From Melioribacteraceae bacterium (GTDB lineage Bacteria; Bacteroidota; Ignavibacteria; Ignavibacteriales; Melioribacteraceae), in NCBI GenBank assembly GCA_021739765.1, contig JAIPBD010000010.1:62001-126000 (forward strand): DNA of 64,000 nt, given 5' to 3'. The translations under genes and the position numbers were made by a program. Positions 29,285-38,351 of the stretch are shown piece by piece (position 1 is the first letter of the stretch; each line of letters opens with the position of its first letter). The notes below the pieces were generated by a model, which worked only from the letters and a program-made list of their open reading frames with translations, had not been told where the DNA came from and ran no database searches.

Positions 29285-30544
29285 ATGAAAAAAATATTTT
29301 CACTTATTTATATATCAATTTTTATAATTGGATGTCAATCCAACGAATTACCGGAAAATCAAATCGAAGTTGATTCATTGTCGATAGTCGATACGATTGA
29401 GATTGCTCCAAGTTACACCGTACTTAATCAGAAAGTTGGAAGAAACGAAACATTTTCTGATATTCTCACAAAGTATAACGTCCCGGTCAAAAAAATATTA
29501 CAAATTGCCGAAGTTGCAAAAGACACTTTTGATGTACGAAAAATTCAGCAGAATAAAGAGTACGTAATTTACTTGAACGAAGATTCACTAAAAAGCATCT
29601 CGAAAATAGAATACACTGTTAACCCGCTGGAATCTATAATTTTTGATTTACAAGATACAATCAATGTTTATCGATCAAGAAAACCAATTAAAAGTGTTGA
29701 ACGACAAACTTCAGGCGTAATTTCCGGCAGCCTTTATGAAACTCTTCAAAAGAACAATATTTCAATAATATTGGCGTTAAAACTATCCCAAGTTTTGGCG
29801 TGGCAAGTTGATTTCTATAAAGTTCGCCAAGGCGATAAATTCAAAGTGATTTATGATGAACTTTCCGTTGATGATCAAATAATCGATATCGGCAGAATAA
29901 AAGCAGTTTACTTTAAACATTGGAATCAAGATTATTATGGATTTTATTTCCAATCAGGCGATGTTGAAGATTATTTTGATGAAAAGGGAAATTCGTTAAG
30001 AAAAGCTTTCTTAAAATCTCCGTTAAAATTTGGGCGTTTAGCCTCCCGGTTTTCAAAGAGCAGATTACACCCAATCCTAAAATATTATCGTCCTCATTTG
30101 GGAACGGATTACGCCGCGCCAACCGGAACCCCAATATTATCAATTGGAGATGGAATGGTTACGGAAAGGGGATATACAAAAAGTGCCGGAAATTATGTTA
30201 AAATTAAACATAACGGCGCTTATACAACCAGTTATTTGCATATGTCTAAATTTGCCAAAGCAACAAGTAAGGGATCTCGTGTAAAACAAGGGCAGGTAAT
30301 TGGCTATGTCGGCTCAACCGGATTGGCGACCGGCCCGCATGTACATCTTAATTTCTATCAAAACGGAAAAGCGGTGGATCATCTCAGAGTTAAATTTCCA
30401 TCTGTTAAGCCTATTGATTCAAATCTTAAAGATCAGTATATGTCACATATGAATATTTTAATGAATAGATTAGCGGTAATTCCTCTCGGGGAAGATTCGG
30501 TTTATTCAAAAACCGAATCTGTTGAGTTGACTACAAATCCTTAA
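29285..30544 (+). CDS. M23 family peptidoglycan endopeptidase (lipoprotein)
   Basis: The 419-residue protein has a lipobox (IFIIGCQSN). An N-terminal LysM-like/OapA-like region (VGRNETFSDILTKYNV) binds or positions the peptidase on the wall. The C-terminal LytM domain holds the zinc motif HLGTDYAAPTGTPI and the catalytic HVH in TGPHVHLNF. Such enzymes cut peptide crosslinks or activate amidases during growth and division. Its stop abuts the stop of the converging kgd gene with no gap and no terminator between them. Confidence 0.92.
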   Translation: MKKIFSLIYISIFIIGCQSNELPENQIEVDSLSIVDTIEIAPSYTVLNQKVGRNETFSDILTKYNVPVKKILQIAEVAKDTFDVRKIQQNKEYVIYLNEDSLKSISKIEYTVNPLESIIFDLQDTINVYRSRKPIKSVERQTSGVISGSLYETLQKNNISIILALKLSQVLAWQVDFYKVRQGDKFKVIYDELSVDDQIIDIGRIKAVYFKHWNQDYYGFYFQSGDVEDYFDEKGNSLRKAFLKSPLKFGRLASRFSKSRLHPILKYYRPHLGTDYAAPTGTPILSIGDGMVTERGYTKSAGNYVKIKHNGAYTTSYLHMSKFAKATSKGSRVKQGQVIGYVGSTGLATGPHVHLNFYQNGKAVDHLRVKFPSVKPIDSNLKDQYMSHMNILMNRLAVIPLGEDSVYSKTESVELTTNP

Positions 30545-33500
30545 TTATTTAAAAGCACTTCTGACTAAGTTCTCTTGTGTTTTCATAAACAATTTGCTTG
30601 AACCGTTCGCCGGACTTGGGTTTTCATCTCTTCCGCAATAATCCAGTTTTTTCCCTTTCGGTAAATCATTAATCAATTTTGGGAATAAATAGTACCATGC
30701 TCCCATATTTTGCGGCTCTTCCTGAACCCAGACAATTTTTTTCGCTTTCGGGTAAGTATCAAAAATATTTCTTATTCCGATCGGATCGTATGGATAATAT
30801 TGTTCAAGTCGGATAATCGCGGTGTCTTTAATTTCATTCATATCACGAAATTTCTCAAGTTCGTAATAAACTTTTCCACTGGTGAACAGAATTCTTTCAA
30901 TTTTGTTTTTATCCTTATCCTCAATATTATCATCAATTATATTCCTAAAAGTTCCATCAGTAAAATCTTTAATTTCTGATCTTGCCGCTGGCAGTCGAAG
31001 TAAACTTTTTGGTGTAAGCACGATTAAAGGTTTTTCGATTCTGGTTAGTATTTGCCTTCTCAACAAGTGAAAATACTGAGCCGGTGTTGTCGGATTCGCT
31101 ACCACCATATTGTTTTCGCCGCATAGAATCAAAAATCTTTCCAATCTTGCGCTGCTGTGCTCGGGCCCTTGACCTTCTTGGCCGTGAGGAAGTAACATTA
31201 CAAGATTGTTCGGGAGATTCCATTTCACTTCTGCTGATGCAATAAAGTTATCAATTATAACTTGCGCACCGTTCGCAAAATCGCCAAACTGTGCTTCCCA
31301 AAGTACTAATGCCAGCGGATCAGCCGCGCTAAATCCAAATTCAAAACCGAGAACTGCGTTTTCGGAAAGAAGACTGTCTAATGCTTCAAGCGTTTCTTGA
31401 TTTTCGCGGATATGATTATGCGGTAAAACTTCCTCGCCTGTGTTGATATCCGTAAAGATTAGATGTCTTTGACTAAAAGTACCGCGCGCACTATCCTGAC
31501 CGCTAAGTCTTACCGGAGAACCTTCCAGTAATAATGTTCCGAACGCGAGCGCTTCGCCAAACGCCCAGTCTATTCTGGCGTTTCCTGTAAGCAATTCTTT
31601 TCGTTTATTAATGTGTTTTTTCAACTTAGGATTAAGCGTGAAATTTTCGGGAAAGTTTGTGATACCTTTAACAACTTCAACCAGTCTTTCTTTCGTAACT
31701 CTTGTTTCATAAACCACTTTTGCGTTTTTCAAGGTCTCCATTGAAATCGCGAGTGGTCGATCTGGCTTAAACATTTGTTTTTTGTTTTTTGAAGATTTTA
31801 ATGATTTTTCAAGAGTTTTATATACCTCTTCCTCCATCGATTTTATCTCTTTTTCAGAAAAGGTGTGATCATCAACTAACTTTTTAGCGTAAATATTTTT
31901 AACCGATGGATGCGCTTTGATCTTTTTATACATTAAAGGTTGCGTATAAACCGGATCGTCACCTTCATTATGACCATGTCTGCGGTAACCAAAAAGATCG
32001 ATCACAACATCTTTGTTAAACCGCTGCCGATAATCGAAGGCAAGTTTTGTCACCCAAATTGATGCTTCGGGATCATCGCCGTTTACATGGAAGATTGGAG
32101 CTTGAACCATTTTCGCGACATCCGTTGCATAAGGTGATGACCTGGCATCTTCGGGTGCGGTTGTAAATCCAATTTGATTGTTGATGATCAAATGAATCGT
32201 TCCGCCCGTTCTATATCCTTTTAATTGCGACAAGTTCAAAGTCTCCGCGACGATCCCTTGTCCGGCAAATGCGGCATCACCGTGTATTAAAAGTGGAATA
32301 ATTTTATTGCGGTCCAGATCGTTTTTGCGGGTTTGTTTTGCCCGAACAATTCCTTCAACAACGGGATTAACGAATTCCAAGTGACTCGGATTGGAAGCAA
32401 CCGAAACTTGAATTTCTTTGTTAGTCATAGTTTTATAAGTTCCCGTCGCGCCAAGGTGGTATTTAACATCGCCTGTTCCTTGCGGAGAATCCGGATCAAT
32501 ATCATCTTCAAATTCTGAAAAAATTTGATCGTACGATTTCCCGATTATGTTTGAAAGCACGTTCAATCTGCCTCGATGCGCCATCCCGAGGAAAACTTCT
32601 TCAACTCCATCTTCGGCTGAGAGACTAAGTATGTAGTCGAGAACGGGAATAACGGTTTCTGATCCTTCCAGTGAAAATCTTTTATGACCGATAAACTTTG
32701 TATGAAGAAAATGTTCGAAACTTTCCGCGATAATCAATTTTTCCAGAACTCGTTTTTTTGTTTGATCATCATATTTAGGACTATTTCTGATTGGCTCCAT
32801 TCTGCTCATCAGCCAATATTTTTCTTCGGGATTCTGGATATGCATAAATTCAGCGCCAACTTTTTCGCAATAGGTATGATGTAAAGCATCAAGAATTTCA
32901 CGAAGCGTTGCTTTCTCTAAACCTTGTAAGTTGCCTGTGATAAATTCCCTGTCATAATCCCAAATTGTGAATCCATAACTCGCGGGATCTAATTCAGTGT
33001 AATAATCGGGTTTAAATGCTAATGGATTCAGATTTGCATTTAGGTGCCCACGGACTCGATAAATATTTATCAATAAAGGAATTTGAGCTTGTTTACTGAT
33101 TTCTTCCATATGAGCCGCTGAACCGTAAGATGAAGATGTTGTGTCAACACCCCATGAAACTGGACTCTGAGGAATTTCCAGGTCATCGTAAATTTGTTCG
33201 TAAAAATTATCGTCACCTCTGAGCAAACTATCGATTTCTTTCAAAAATTCACCGGATTCAGCACCCTGGATTATTCGATGGTCATAAGTACTGGTCATGT
33301 TCATCACTTTACCGATTCCCAAACCGGCAAGAGCGGATTGACTCATAGCCTTAAATTCGGCAGGATAATCGATGGCGCCCACAGCAATGATGCAGCCCTG
33401 TCCGGTCATTAATCTTGGCGTTGAAGATACAGTCCCGATTCCTCCGGGATTTGTTAAACTAATTGTTGTTCCTTGAAAATCAGACGGTTCAATTTTACCG

Positions 33501-34186
33501 GTTCTTGTTCTAGTTATAAGGTCATCATAAGCAGCTTTAAATTGTGCGAAATTCATTTGAGACGCTTTTTTGATATTCGGAACGATGAGTGACCGGGTAC
33601 CATTTTTACGAATCATATCAACGGCAATGCCAAGATTGATAAATGGCTTTTTTACGAGGTGTGGTTTGTCATCAACAAGCGCAAAAGAATTGTTTAATGA
33701 TGAAAATTTTCTGATTGCTTTTACAATTGCATAAGCGACAACATGCGAATACGAAATTTTGCCGCCGTTAATTCGTTTTAAATGATGATTGATAATTCGT
33801 CTATTTTCTTCAAGTAGTTTTACCGAAACCGTTCTTAATGAAGTTGCAGTTGGAATTGTTAAACTGCTATCCATATTCTCAATAATTTTTGCACCGATTC
33901 CGGTAATTAATTCCGCTTCATCGTCGGACGAGATTTCAAACGAGGGGGATAGGTTTTGTTTTGCGACAGAAGTTGAAGACTGTTTGGCTACCGGTTTTGA
34001 TTCTTCGGAAGCCGTTCCATTACCAAATTTTGTAATTTTATCGAAATAGCTCTTCCAATACTCCGATACGGATTCTCTATCTTCTAAATATTTTTCCAAT
34101 AAATCAGAAACAAATCCAAAATTGTATCCAAAATGTTCAAATAATTCTTTGTGAAAATCTTCCACCTTTTTCATGTAAGCAGCCAT
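30545..34186 (-). CDS. kgd: Fused 2-oxoglutarate decarboxylase/dehydrogenase E1 with E2 succinyltransferase core
   Basis: The 1213-residue protein matches the actinobacterial OdhA/Kgd fused type. Residues 1-60 (FGFVSDLLEKYLED...) are the E1-type N-terminal helix segment, about 90-340 form the E2 acyltransferase core (VPNIKKASQMNFAQFKAAYD, active site TYDHRIIQG), and the remainder is thiamine-diphosphate E1 (LGMAHRGRLNVL, HGDAAFAGQGIVAETLN, RRHGHNEGDDP). There is no lipoyl domain, so it must use lipoyl groups from a separate E2. The TCA-cycle step is 2-oxoglutarate to succinyl-CoA. The gene stands alone and converges on the M23 gene. The fused architecture is unusual outside Actinobacteria but is known from some Bacteroidota. 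Confidence 0.95.
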   Translation of the reverse strand: MAAYMKKVEDFHKELFEHFGYNFGFVSDLLEKYLEDRESVSEYWKSYFDKITKFGNGTASEESKPVAKQSSTSVAKQNLSPSFEISSDDEAELITGIGAKIIENMDSSLTIPTATSLRTVSVKLLEENRRIINHHLKRINGGKISYSHVVAYAIVKAIRKFSSLNNSFALVDDKPHLVKKPFINLGIAVDMIRKNGTRSLIVPNIKKASQMNFAQFKAAYDDLITRTRTGKIEPSDFQGTTISLTNPGGIGTVSSTPRLMTGQGCIIAVGAIDYPAEFKAMSQSALAGLGIGKVMNMTSTYDHRIIQGAESGEFLKEIDSLLRGDDNFYEQIYDDLEIPQSPVSWGVDTTSSSYGSAAHMEEISKQAQIPLLINIYRVRGHLNANLNPLAFKPDYYTELDPASYGFTIWDYDREFITGNLQGLEKATLREILDALHHTYCEKVGAEFMHIQNPEEKYWLMSRMEPIRNSPKYDDQTKKRVLEKLIIAESFEHFLHTKFIGHKRFSLEGSETVIPVLDYILSLSAEDGVEEVFLGMAHRGRLNVLSNIIGKSYDQIFSEFEDDIDPDSPQGTGDVKYHLGATGTYKTMTNKEIQVSVASNPSHLEFVNPVVEGIVRAKQTRKNDLDRNKIIPLLIHGDAAFAGQGIVAETLNLSQLKGYRTGGTIHLIINNQIGFTTAPEDARSSPYATDVAKMVQAPIFHVNGDDPEASIWVTKLAFDYRQRFNKDVVIDLFGYRRHGHNEGDDPVYTQPLMYKKIKAHPSVKNIYAKKLVDDHTFSEKEIKSMEEEVYKTLEKSLKSSKNKKQMFKPDRPLAISMETLKNAKVVYETRVTKERLVEVVKGITNFPENFTLNPKLKKHINKRKELLTGNARIDWAFGEALAFGTLLLEGSPVRLSGQDSARGTFSQRHLIFTDINTGEEVLPHNHIRENQETLEALDSLLSENAVLGFEFGFSAADPLALVLWEAQFGDFANGAQVIIDNFIASAEVKWNLPNNLVMLLPHGQEGQGPEHSSARLERFLILCGENNMVVANPTTPAQYFHLLRRQILTRIEKPLIVLTPKSLLRLPAARSEIKDFTDGTFRNIIDDNIEDKDKNKIERILFTSGKVYYELEKFRDMNEIKDTAIIRLEQYYPYDPIGIRNIFDTYPKAKKIVWVQEEPQNMGAWYYLFPKLINDLPKGKKLDYCGRDENPSPANGSSKLFMKTQENLVRSAFK

Positions 34187-34446
34187 TTTATTTATTTGTG
34201 TAAGTCGATTAAAATAAGAGTAAATGTTCGATATAAAAATAAGTTTTGTAAACTATATGTGAAAGCAATATTGTCGCGAAAATGAATAAATTTTCATGCA
34301 TTTGAGATGGAAATGGAAAGAGTTAAAGCGCATTTATTCGAGACTATTTATCCGCTTTACAATGTCATAAATTGTCAATAAGTTGAATGATGAGTTTATT
34401 CTAAGCATATTCTCAGCTAATTTATTTTATAATAAGTGAGGTTATT

Positions 34447-34614
34447 ATGGCAGCCGAATGTCCGGTCTGTGGTGCTGATATTGAGTTTCCGGAAGGCACA
34501 GTTGAAAATGAATTAATCGAATGCCCGGATTGCGGAACTGAATTGGAAGTCATCTCCGTCGATCCTCCCAAAGTTGAAGAAGCTCCGAGTGAAGAAGAAG
34601 ATTGGGGTCAGTAA
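34447..34614 (+). CDS. lysW: LysW amino-group carrier protein with C-terminal Gln (EDWGQ)
   Basis: LysW is a small acidic carrier; its terminal Glu gamma-carboxyl is joined to alpha-aminoadipate by LysX and holds the intermediate through LysZ, LysY and LysJ. This 55-residue protein has the zinc-ribbon Cys pairs CPVCG (5-9) and CPDCG (26-30), an acidic linker and the end EEEDWGQ. The canonical end is EDWGE, and here the final codon is CAG (Gln). The ATG follows AAGTGAGG. The 260 bases upstream hold the operon promoter region; I see no convincing sigma boxes or riboswitch there. The TTG of the next gene starts directly after the stop. Confidence 0.93.
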   Translation: MAAECPVCGADIEFPEGTVENELIECPDCGTELEVISVDPPKVEEAPSEEEDWGQ

Positions 34615-35778
34615 TTGTTAAAAATACTTGATACAACCCTTCGCGAAGGTGAACAAACCCCCGGTGTTTATTTCGATCTGCACATAAAATCCGCAATTGC
34701 CGATTTATTGGATGAAATCGGTGTGGATATTATCGAAGTTGGTCACCCGGCTGTTACAGAAGAAATTAGACTGGCTGTTAGTTCGATCGCGAAAAGAGGA
34801 TTAAATGCCAGAGTAGGTGCTCATTCCAGAACAACCTTAAATGATGTTGAACTTGCTTTAGATTGTGGTGTTGGGTTTCTGGGAATTTTCTACTGTGTTT
34901 CCAATGATAGACTTAACGGTGTATTTAAAAAAGAACTTTCTCATGCCATCGGGCAAATTCAAGAAATGATCACACTGATCAAATCTAAAAATTCAGATAT
35001 TATTGTTCGATATACTCCCGAAGATACTGTCAGATCAAAATATGAAAATGTGTTTTCAGCCGCCTCCGCTGCGGTTGAAGCCGGAGCTGATGTAATTTCG
35101 ATCGCCGATACAACCGGATTTATGATCCCGGGAACATCGCATAATATGTACGATCATGTTAAGAGATTAAAAGCTGATCTGGCTGAAAAGAATTTATTCC
35201 CCATGATCGCGGTTCACTGTCATAACGATAGAGGTCTTGCACTTGCCAATGCGTTGGATGCTTATCGCGGAGGGGCTGAGATTATCGATGCTTCCGTAAT
35301 CGGATTAGGAGAAAGGGCCGGTATTGTTGATTTAGCTCAACTCCTTGTAACATTATCATCCGGATTTGGGTTTGAAAACAGATGGGATTTGAAAAAACTA
35401 GTTGAACTTTATGACCTTGTAAGCAAACATTCAGGTGTAACAATTTCTAAAAATTTTCCTATAATTGGTGAAAATGCATTTACACATTGTGCGGGTGTAC
35501 ATACACATGCTGCCGCAATCAATCCAATGCATTACGAAAGTCTTGATCCTGCACTAGTTGGCAGAGAGCGTACATTTGCATTAGACCATATGTCCGGAAT
35601 TGCATCAGTAAAATATGCGCTTGAATTAATCGGTATTTTCAATCCTGATAAAGAAACTATTCAAGAAGTATTATTTGAAGTAAAAAAAGTTGGTCAAAAA
35701 GGACGACTTGTCGATCTTACCGAACTTCCTCATATCGTAAAATCTATAAAACACATCAAGTCTACAGCTGTTAAGTAG
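34615..35778 (+). CDS. Homocitrate synthase (LysS/NifV-like)
   Basis: This 387-residue enzyme condenses 2-oxoglutarate with acetyl-CoA to homocitrate, opening the alpha-aminoadipate route to lysine. The HMGL-like barrel is marked by LDTTLREGEQTPGV (metal and substrate site), HCHNDRGLALANAL (metal-binding His pair), GLGERAG and the family HTHAAAINPMHYE block. NifV is an alternative name for the same reaction, but the operon with lysW, lysX, lysY, lysZ and lysJ supports the lysine role. The TTG start is immediately after the lysW stop with no gap. Confidence 0.9.
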   Translation: MLKILDTTLREGEQTPGVYFDLHIKSAIADLLDEIGVDIIEVGHPAVTEEIRLAVSSIAKRGLNARVGAHSRTTLNDVELALDCGVGFLGIFYCVSNDRLNGVFKKELSHAIGQIQEMITLIKSKNSDIIVRYTPEDTVRSKYENVFSAASAAVEAGADVISIADTTGFMIPGTSHNMYDHVKRLKADLAEKNLFPMIAVHCHNDRGLALANALDAYRGGAEIIDASVIGLGERAGIVDLAQLLVTLSSGFGFENRWDLKKLVELYDLVSKHSGVTISKNFPIIGENAFTHCAGVHTHAAAINPMHYESLDPALVGRERTFALDHMSGIASVKYALELIGIFNPDKETIQEVLFEVKKVGQKGRLVDLTELPHIVKSIKHIKSTAVK

Positions 35779-35815
35779 ACCTTAATAATTACATTTAAAT
35801 TTAAGGTAAATCAGA

Positions 35816-36658
35816 ATGAAAATAGGATTTTTACATTCCGTTATGCGAAGAGACGAAAAGTTATTACTGGAGGCTTTTAATAAGAGACCAAATATTGAAT
35901 TAGAATTAATTGACGATCGAAAGTTAGCTTTTAATATCAGTCATAATAAATTTTCGTACGATACGGTAATTGAAAGAGCAATAAACCACTCACGGGCATT
36001 GCACGCGATAAGGCTTTTCGAAAGTGAAGGTATCAAATGTGTCAATAATTCTAAAGTTGCGACTATCTGTGGAGATAAATTATTAACTTCAATTAATCTG
36101 AAAGAACATAATATTCCTCAACCGGAAGTTAGAGTTGCTTTTACCGAAGAATCCGCGCTTGAAACTATTGAGGACATGGGTTATCCGGTGGTTCTTAAAC
36201 CGGCCGTTGGATCGTGGGGAAGATTGCTCTCAAAAATAAATGACCGTGACGCGGCAGAATCAATTTTGGAGCATAAAGCTATTCTCGGTACATATCATCA
36301 TTCGATTTTTTATATCCAAAAGTATGTTGCAAAACAAGGGCGTGATATCCGCAGCTTTGTAATCGGTGATGAGTGTATTGCCGCAATTTACAGGACTTCC
36401 GAGCATTGGATTACAAATACGGCGCGAGGTGCGGTAGCATCAAAATGTGAGATGAATGATGAGATTTTCGATCTTTCGGTTAGAGCCGCAAAGGCCGTTG
36501 GTGGAGGCGTTGTCGCAATCGATCTTTTCGAAACAGATGAAGGTTACTCAGTAAACGAAGTTAATTATACAATGGAATTTAAGAATAGTATTGATACAAC
36601 CGGAGTTAATATCCCGGATAAAATCGTAGATTATGTAATTAGTGAAGGCACAAAATGA
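35816..36658 (+). CDS. lysX: LysW-alpha-aminoadipate ligase LysX
   Basis: LysX is an ATP-grasp ligase that joins the alpha-amino group of aminoadipate to the LysW C-terminal Glu. The 280-residue protein has the ATP-grasp pattern: [54 protein letters not shown] and [23 protein letters not shown] (metal ligands Glu/Asn). The NTARG element is typical of LysX/ArgX. With LysW ending in Gln, this enzyme would need a Glu-ended form of its partner (see findings). The following gene overlaps by four bases. Confidence 0.93.
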   Translation: MKIGFLHSVMRRDEKLLLEAFNKRPNIELELIDDRKLAFNISHNKFSYDTVIERAINHSRALHAIRLFESEGIKCVNNSKVATICGDKLLTSINLKEHNIPQPEVRVAFTEESALETIEDMGYPVVLKPAVGSWGRLLSKINDRDAAESILEHKAILGTYHHSIFYIQKYVAKQGRDIRSFVIGDECIAAIYRTSEHWITNTARGAVASKCEMNDEIFDLSVRAAKAVGGGVVAIDLFETDEGYSVNEVNYTMEFKNSIDTTGVNIPDKIVDYVISEGTK

Positions 36659-37704
36659 TGAACAAAATCTCAGTATCTATTGTCGGCGGCTCCGGATACG
36701 CTGGGGGAGATTTAATCCGATTATTACTCTTCCATCCAAACGTTGAACTAAAACAAGTTACTTCCGAGCGATTTTTAGGTAAAGCACTTTATAAGGTACA
36801 TCCAAATCTTAGAAAGCAAACTGATCTAAAATTTTGTGCTATTGATGAATTGGAGTCGTGTGATGTTATATTTCTGTGTTTGCCTCATGGCAAAGCTATG
36901 GGAAGTATCGAAAAATTTAATTTGCTGGCTGACAAAATAATAGATTTAAGTGCTGACTTTAGACTAAACAATCCTGCTGAATTCAAAAAATGGTATGGCG
37001 AGGATCATAAATTTCCTGAAAAATTGAACGAATTTGTTTATGGAATTCCGGAACTTCACCGTGAGGAAATGAAAACTGCAAAATATATTTCTAGTGCGGG
37101 TTGTAATGCAACGACTACAATTTTAGGTCTTTATCCATTATATAAAGAAGGTTTGGTTGAACCGGATAGAACGGTTGTTGAAGTAAAAGTAGGTTCGAGT
37201 GAAGGGGGAAACAGGTCAACTGAATCCAGTCACCATCCGGTGAAAGATGGGTCGGTTCGTTCATATCAACCTACTCAACACAGGCATACGGCTGAAATAA
37301 TACAAGAGCTCTCTTTTGGCAAAGAGATTAAAATTCATTTTTCCGCCACTGCTCTGGATATCGTACGCGGTATTCTCGCGACTTCACATGTTTTCTTAAA
37401 TCAGGAATTAGAAGAAAAGGATATTTGGAAGCTTTATAGAAAATATTATGCGAACGAATATTTTATTCGTATCGTGAAGGAAAAAGAGGGCAATTACCGT
37501 TACCCCGAACCGAAAATAGTTGCCGGTACAAATTTTTGCGATATTGGGTTTAAGAAAGATGAAGAATCAAACCGATTGGTTGTGATTTCTTCAATTGATA
37601 ACTTGATGAAAGGGGCCGCGGGACAGGCGCTTCAGGCATTTAATATTATGAATGGATTGGAAGAAAAAACCGGGCTTGAGTTTCCGGGTCTTCATCCTTA
37701 TTAA
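36655..37704 (+). CDS. lysY: LysW-aminoadipyl-6-phosphate reductase LysY (ArgC-like)
   Basis: LysY reduces the LysW-bound aminoadipyl phosphate to the semialdehyde with NADPH. The 349 residues show the Rossmann start [17 protein letters not shown] and the catalytic-Cys block [17 protein letters not shown], followed by the ArgC C-terminal signature [17 protein letters not shown]... and [13 protein letters not shown]. ArgC proper works on N-acetylglutamyl phosphate; operon context here favours the LysW-linked substrate. Starts at ATG inside the lysX end; the amidotransferase-like gene begins 11 bases after its stop. Confidence 0.92.
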   Translation: MMNKISVSIVGGSGYAGGDLIRLLLFHPNVELKQVTSERFLGKALYKVHPNLRKQTDLKFCAIDELESCDVIFLCLPHGKAMGSIEKFNLLADKIIDLSADFRLNNPAEFKKWYGEDHKFPEKLNEFVYGIPELHREEMKTAKYISSAGCNATTTILGLYPLYKEGLVEPDRTVVEVKVGSSEGGNRSTESSHHPVKDGSVRSYQPTQHRHTAEIIQELSFGKEIKIHFSATALDIVRGILATSHVFLNQELEEKDIWKLYRKYYANEYFIRIVKEKEGNYRYPEPKIVAGTNFCDIGFKKDEESNRLVVISSIDNLMKGAAGQALQAFNIMNGLEEKTGLEFPGLHPY

Positions 37705-37715
37705 ACCGTCAATTT

Positions 37716-38351
37716 ATGTGTCGATTACTTTATATAAAATCAAAAAATGAATTTGAGATTCCGGAATACCTGAATAGATTTTCTAAAATTTGTAAAAAGA
37801 GCAAAGAATTTCAAGGACACGGATGGGGAATTTCATACATCAAAAATGATGAGTGGATTCACTACAAAAACGTCTCACCGATTTGGGATGATAATCTGAC
37901 ACGGTTCCCAGAATCAAATCAAATAATCGTACATGCCCGAAGTGCTTTTCAGGATAAAGATATTCGCGTCGAAAATAATATGCCGTTTTACGATACTAAT
38001 CGAGTTTTTATTTTTAATGGCGAACTTCGGGGTGTAAAAATTAAAGCTGAAGGAAGAATTGGAGCGGAGAAAATCTTCAATTTTATTAATCGATTTTTCA
38101 AAAATGATTATCTGGAAGCTTTGAAAAAGGGAACTGAAGTAATTATCAAAAGAAGTGGTTATGTTCGTGCGATGAATATTATTGTATCGGACAAATCCAA
38201 TGTTTTTGTCTCATCCACTTTTAATGAAGATCCGGAATATTTTCAAATGAAATTTGCGAATCAAGATGATAGATTAATGATTTGTTCTGAGGAACTGGAA
38301 GGAATTCCAGATTGGAAATTGATCGAAAATAATTCAGTGAGGAAGTTTTAA
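37716..38351 (+). CDS. Class II (Ntn) glutamine amidotransferase-like amidohydrolase inside the lys operon
   Basis: The 211-residue protein begins MCRLL, so removal of Met would expose Cys2 as the Ntn nucleophile. Further class II features are GHGWGISY (35-41), VHARSAF (Arg75, the carboxylate binder), ENNMPF and FIFNGEL (Asn101-Gly102 oxyanion hole), closest to the YafJ/EgtC group. At the place where GlmS has TDTE (Asp123 binding the free alpha-amino group) this protein reads IGAE (116 is Gly). It lies between lysY and lysZ; its stop overlaps the lysZ ATG. Known EgtC cleaves a gamma-glutamyl amide. A role at the LysW C-terminus (deamidation or lysine release) is my inference. Confidence 0.85.
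   Translation: MCRLLYIKSKNEFEIPEYLNRFSKICKKSKEFQGHGWGISYIKNDEWIHYKNVSPIWDDNLTRFPESNQIIVHARSAFQDKDIRVENNMPFYDTNRVFIFNGELRGVKIKAEGRIGAEKIFNFINRFFKNDYLEALKKGTEVIIKRSGYVRAMNIIVSDKSNVFVSSTFNEDPEYFQMKFANQDDRLMICSEELEGIPDWKLIENNSVRKF

Noticed and set aside
34187-34446. Possible lysine riboswitch before lysW
   Set aside because: The 260 bases hold only short A/T-rich hairpins (e.g. GAAAAT/ATTTTC); none of the long conserved lysine-riboswitch structure is visible.
34615-35778. NifV role in nitrogenase cofactor synthesis
   Set aside because: No nif genes are present and the gene is embedded in a LysW operon, so the lysine homocitrate synthase role is better supported.
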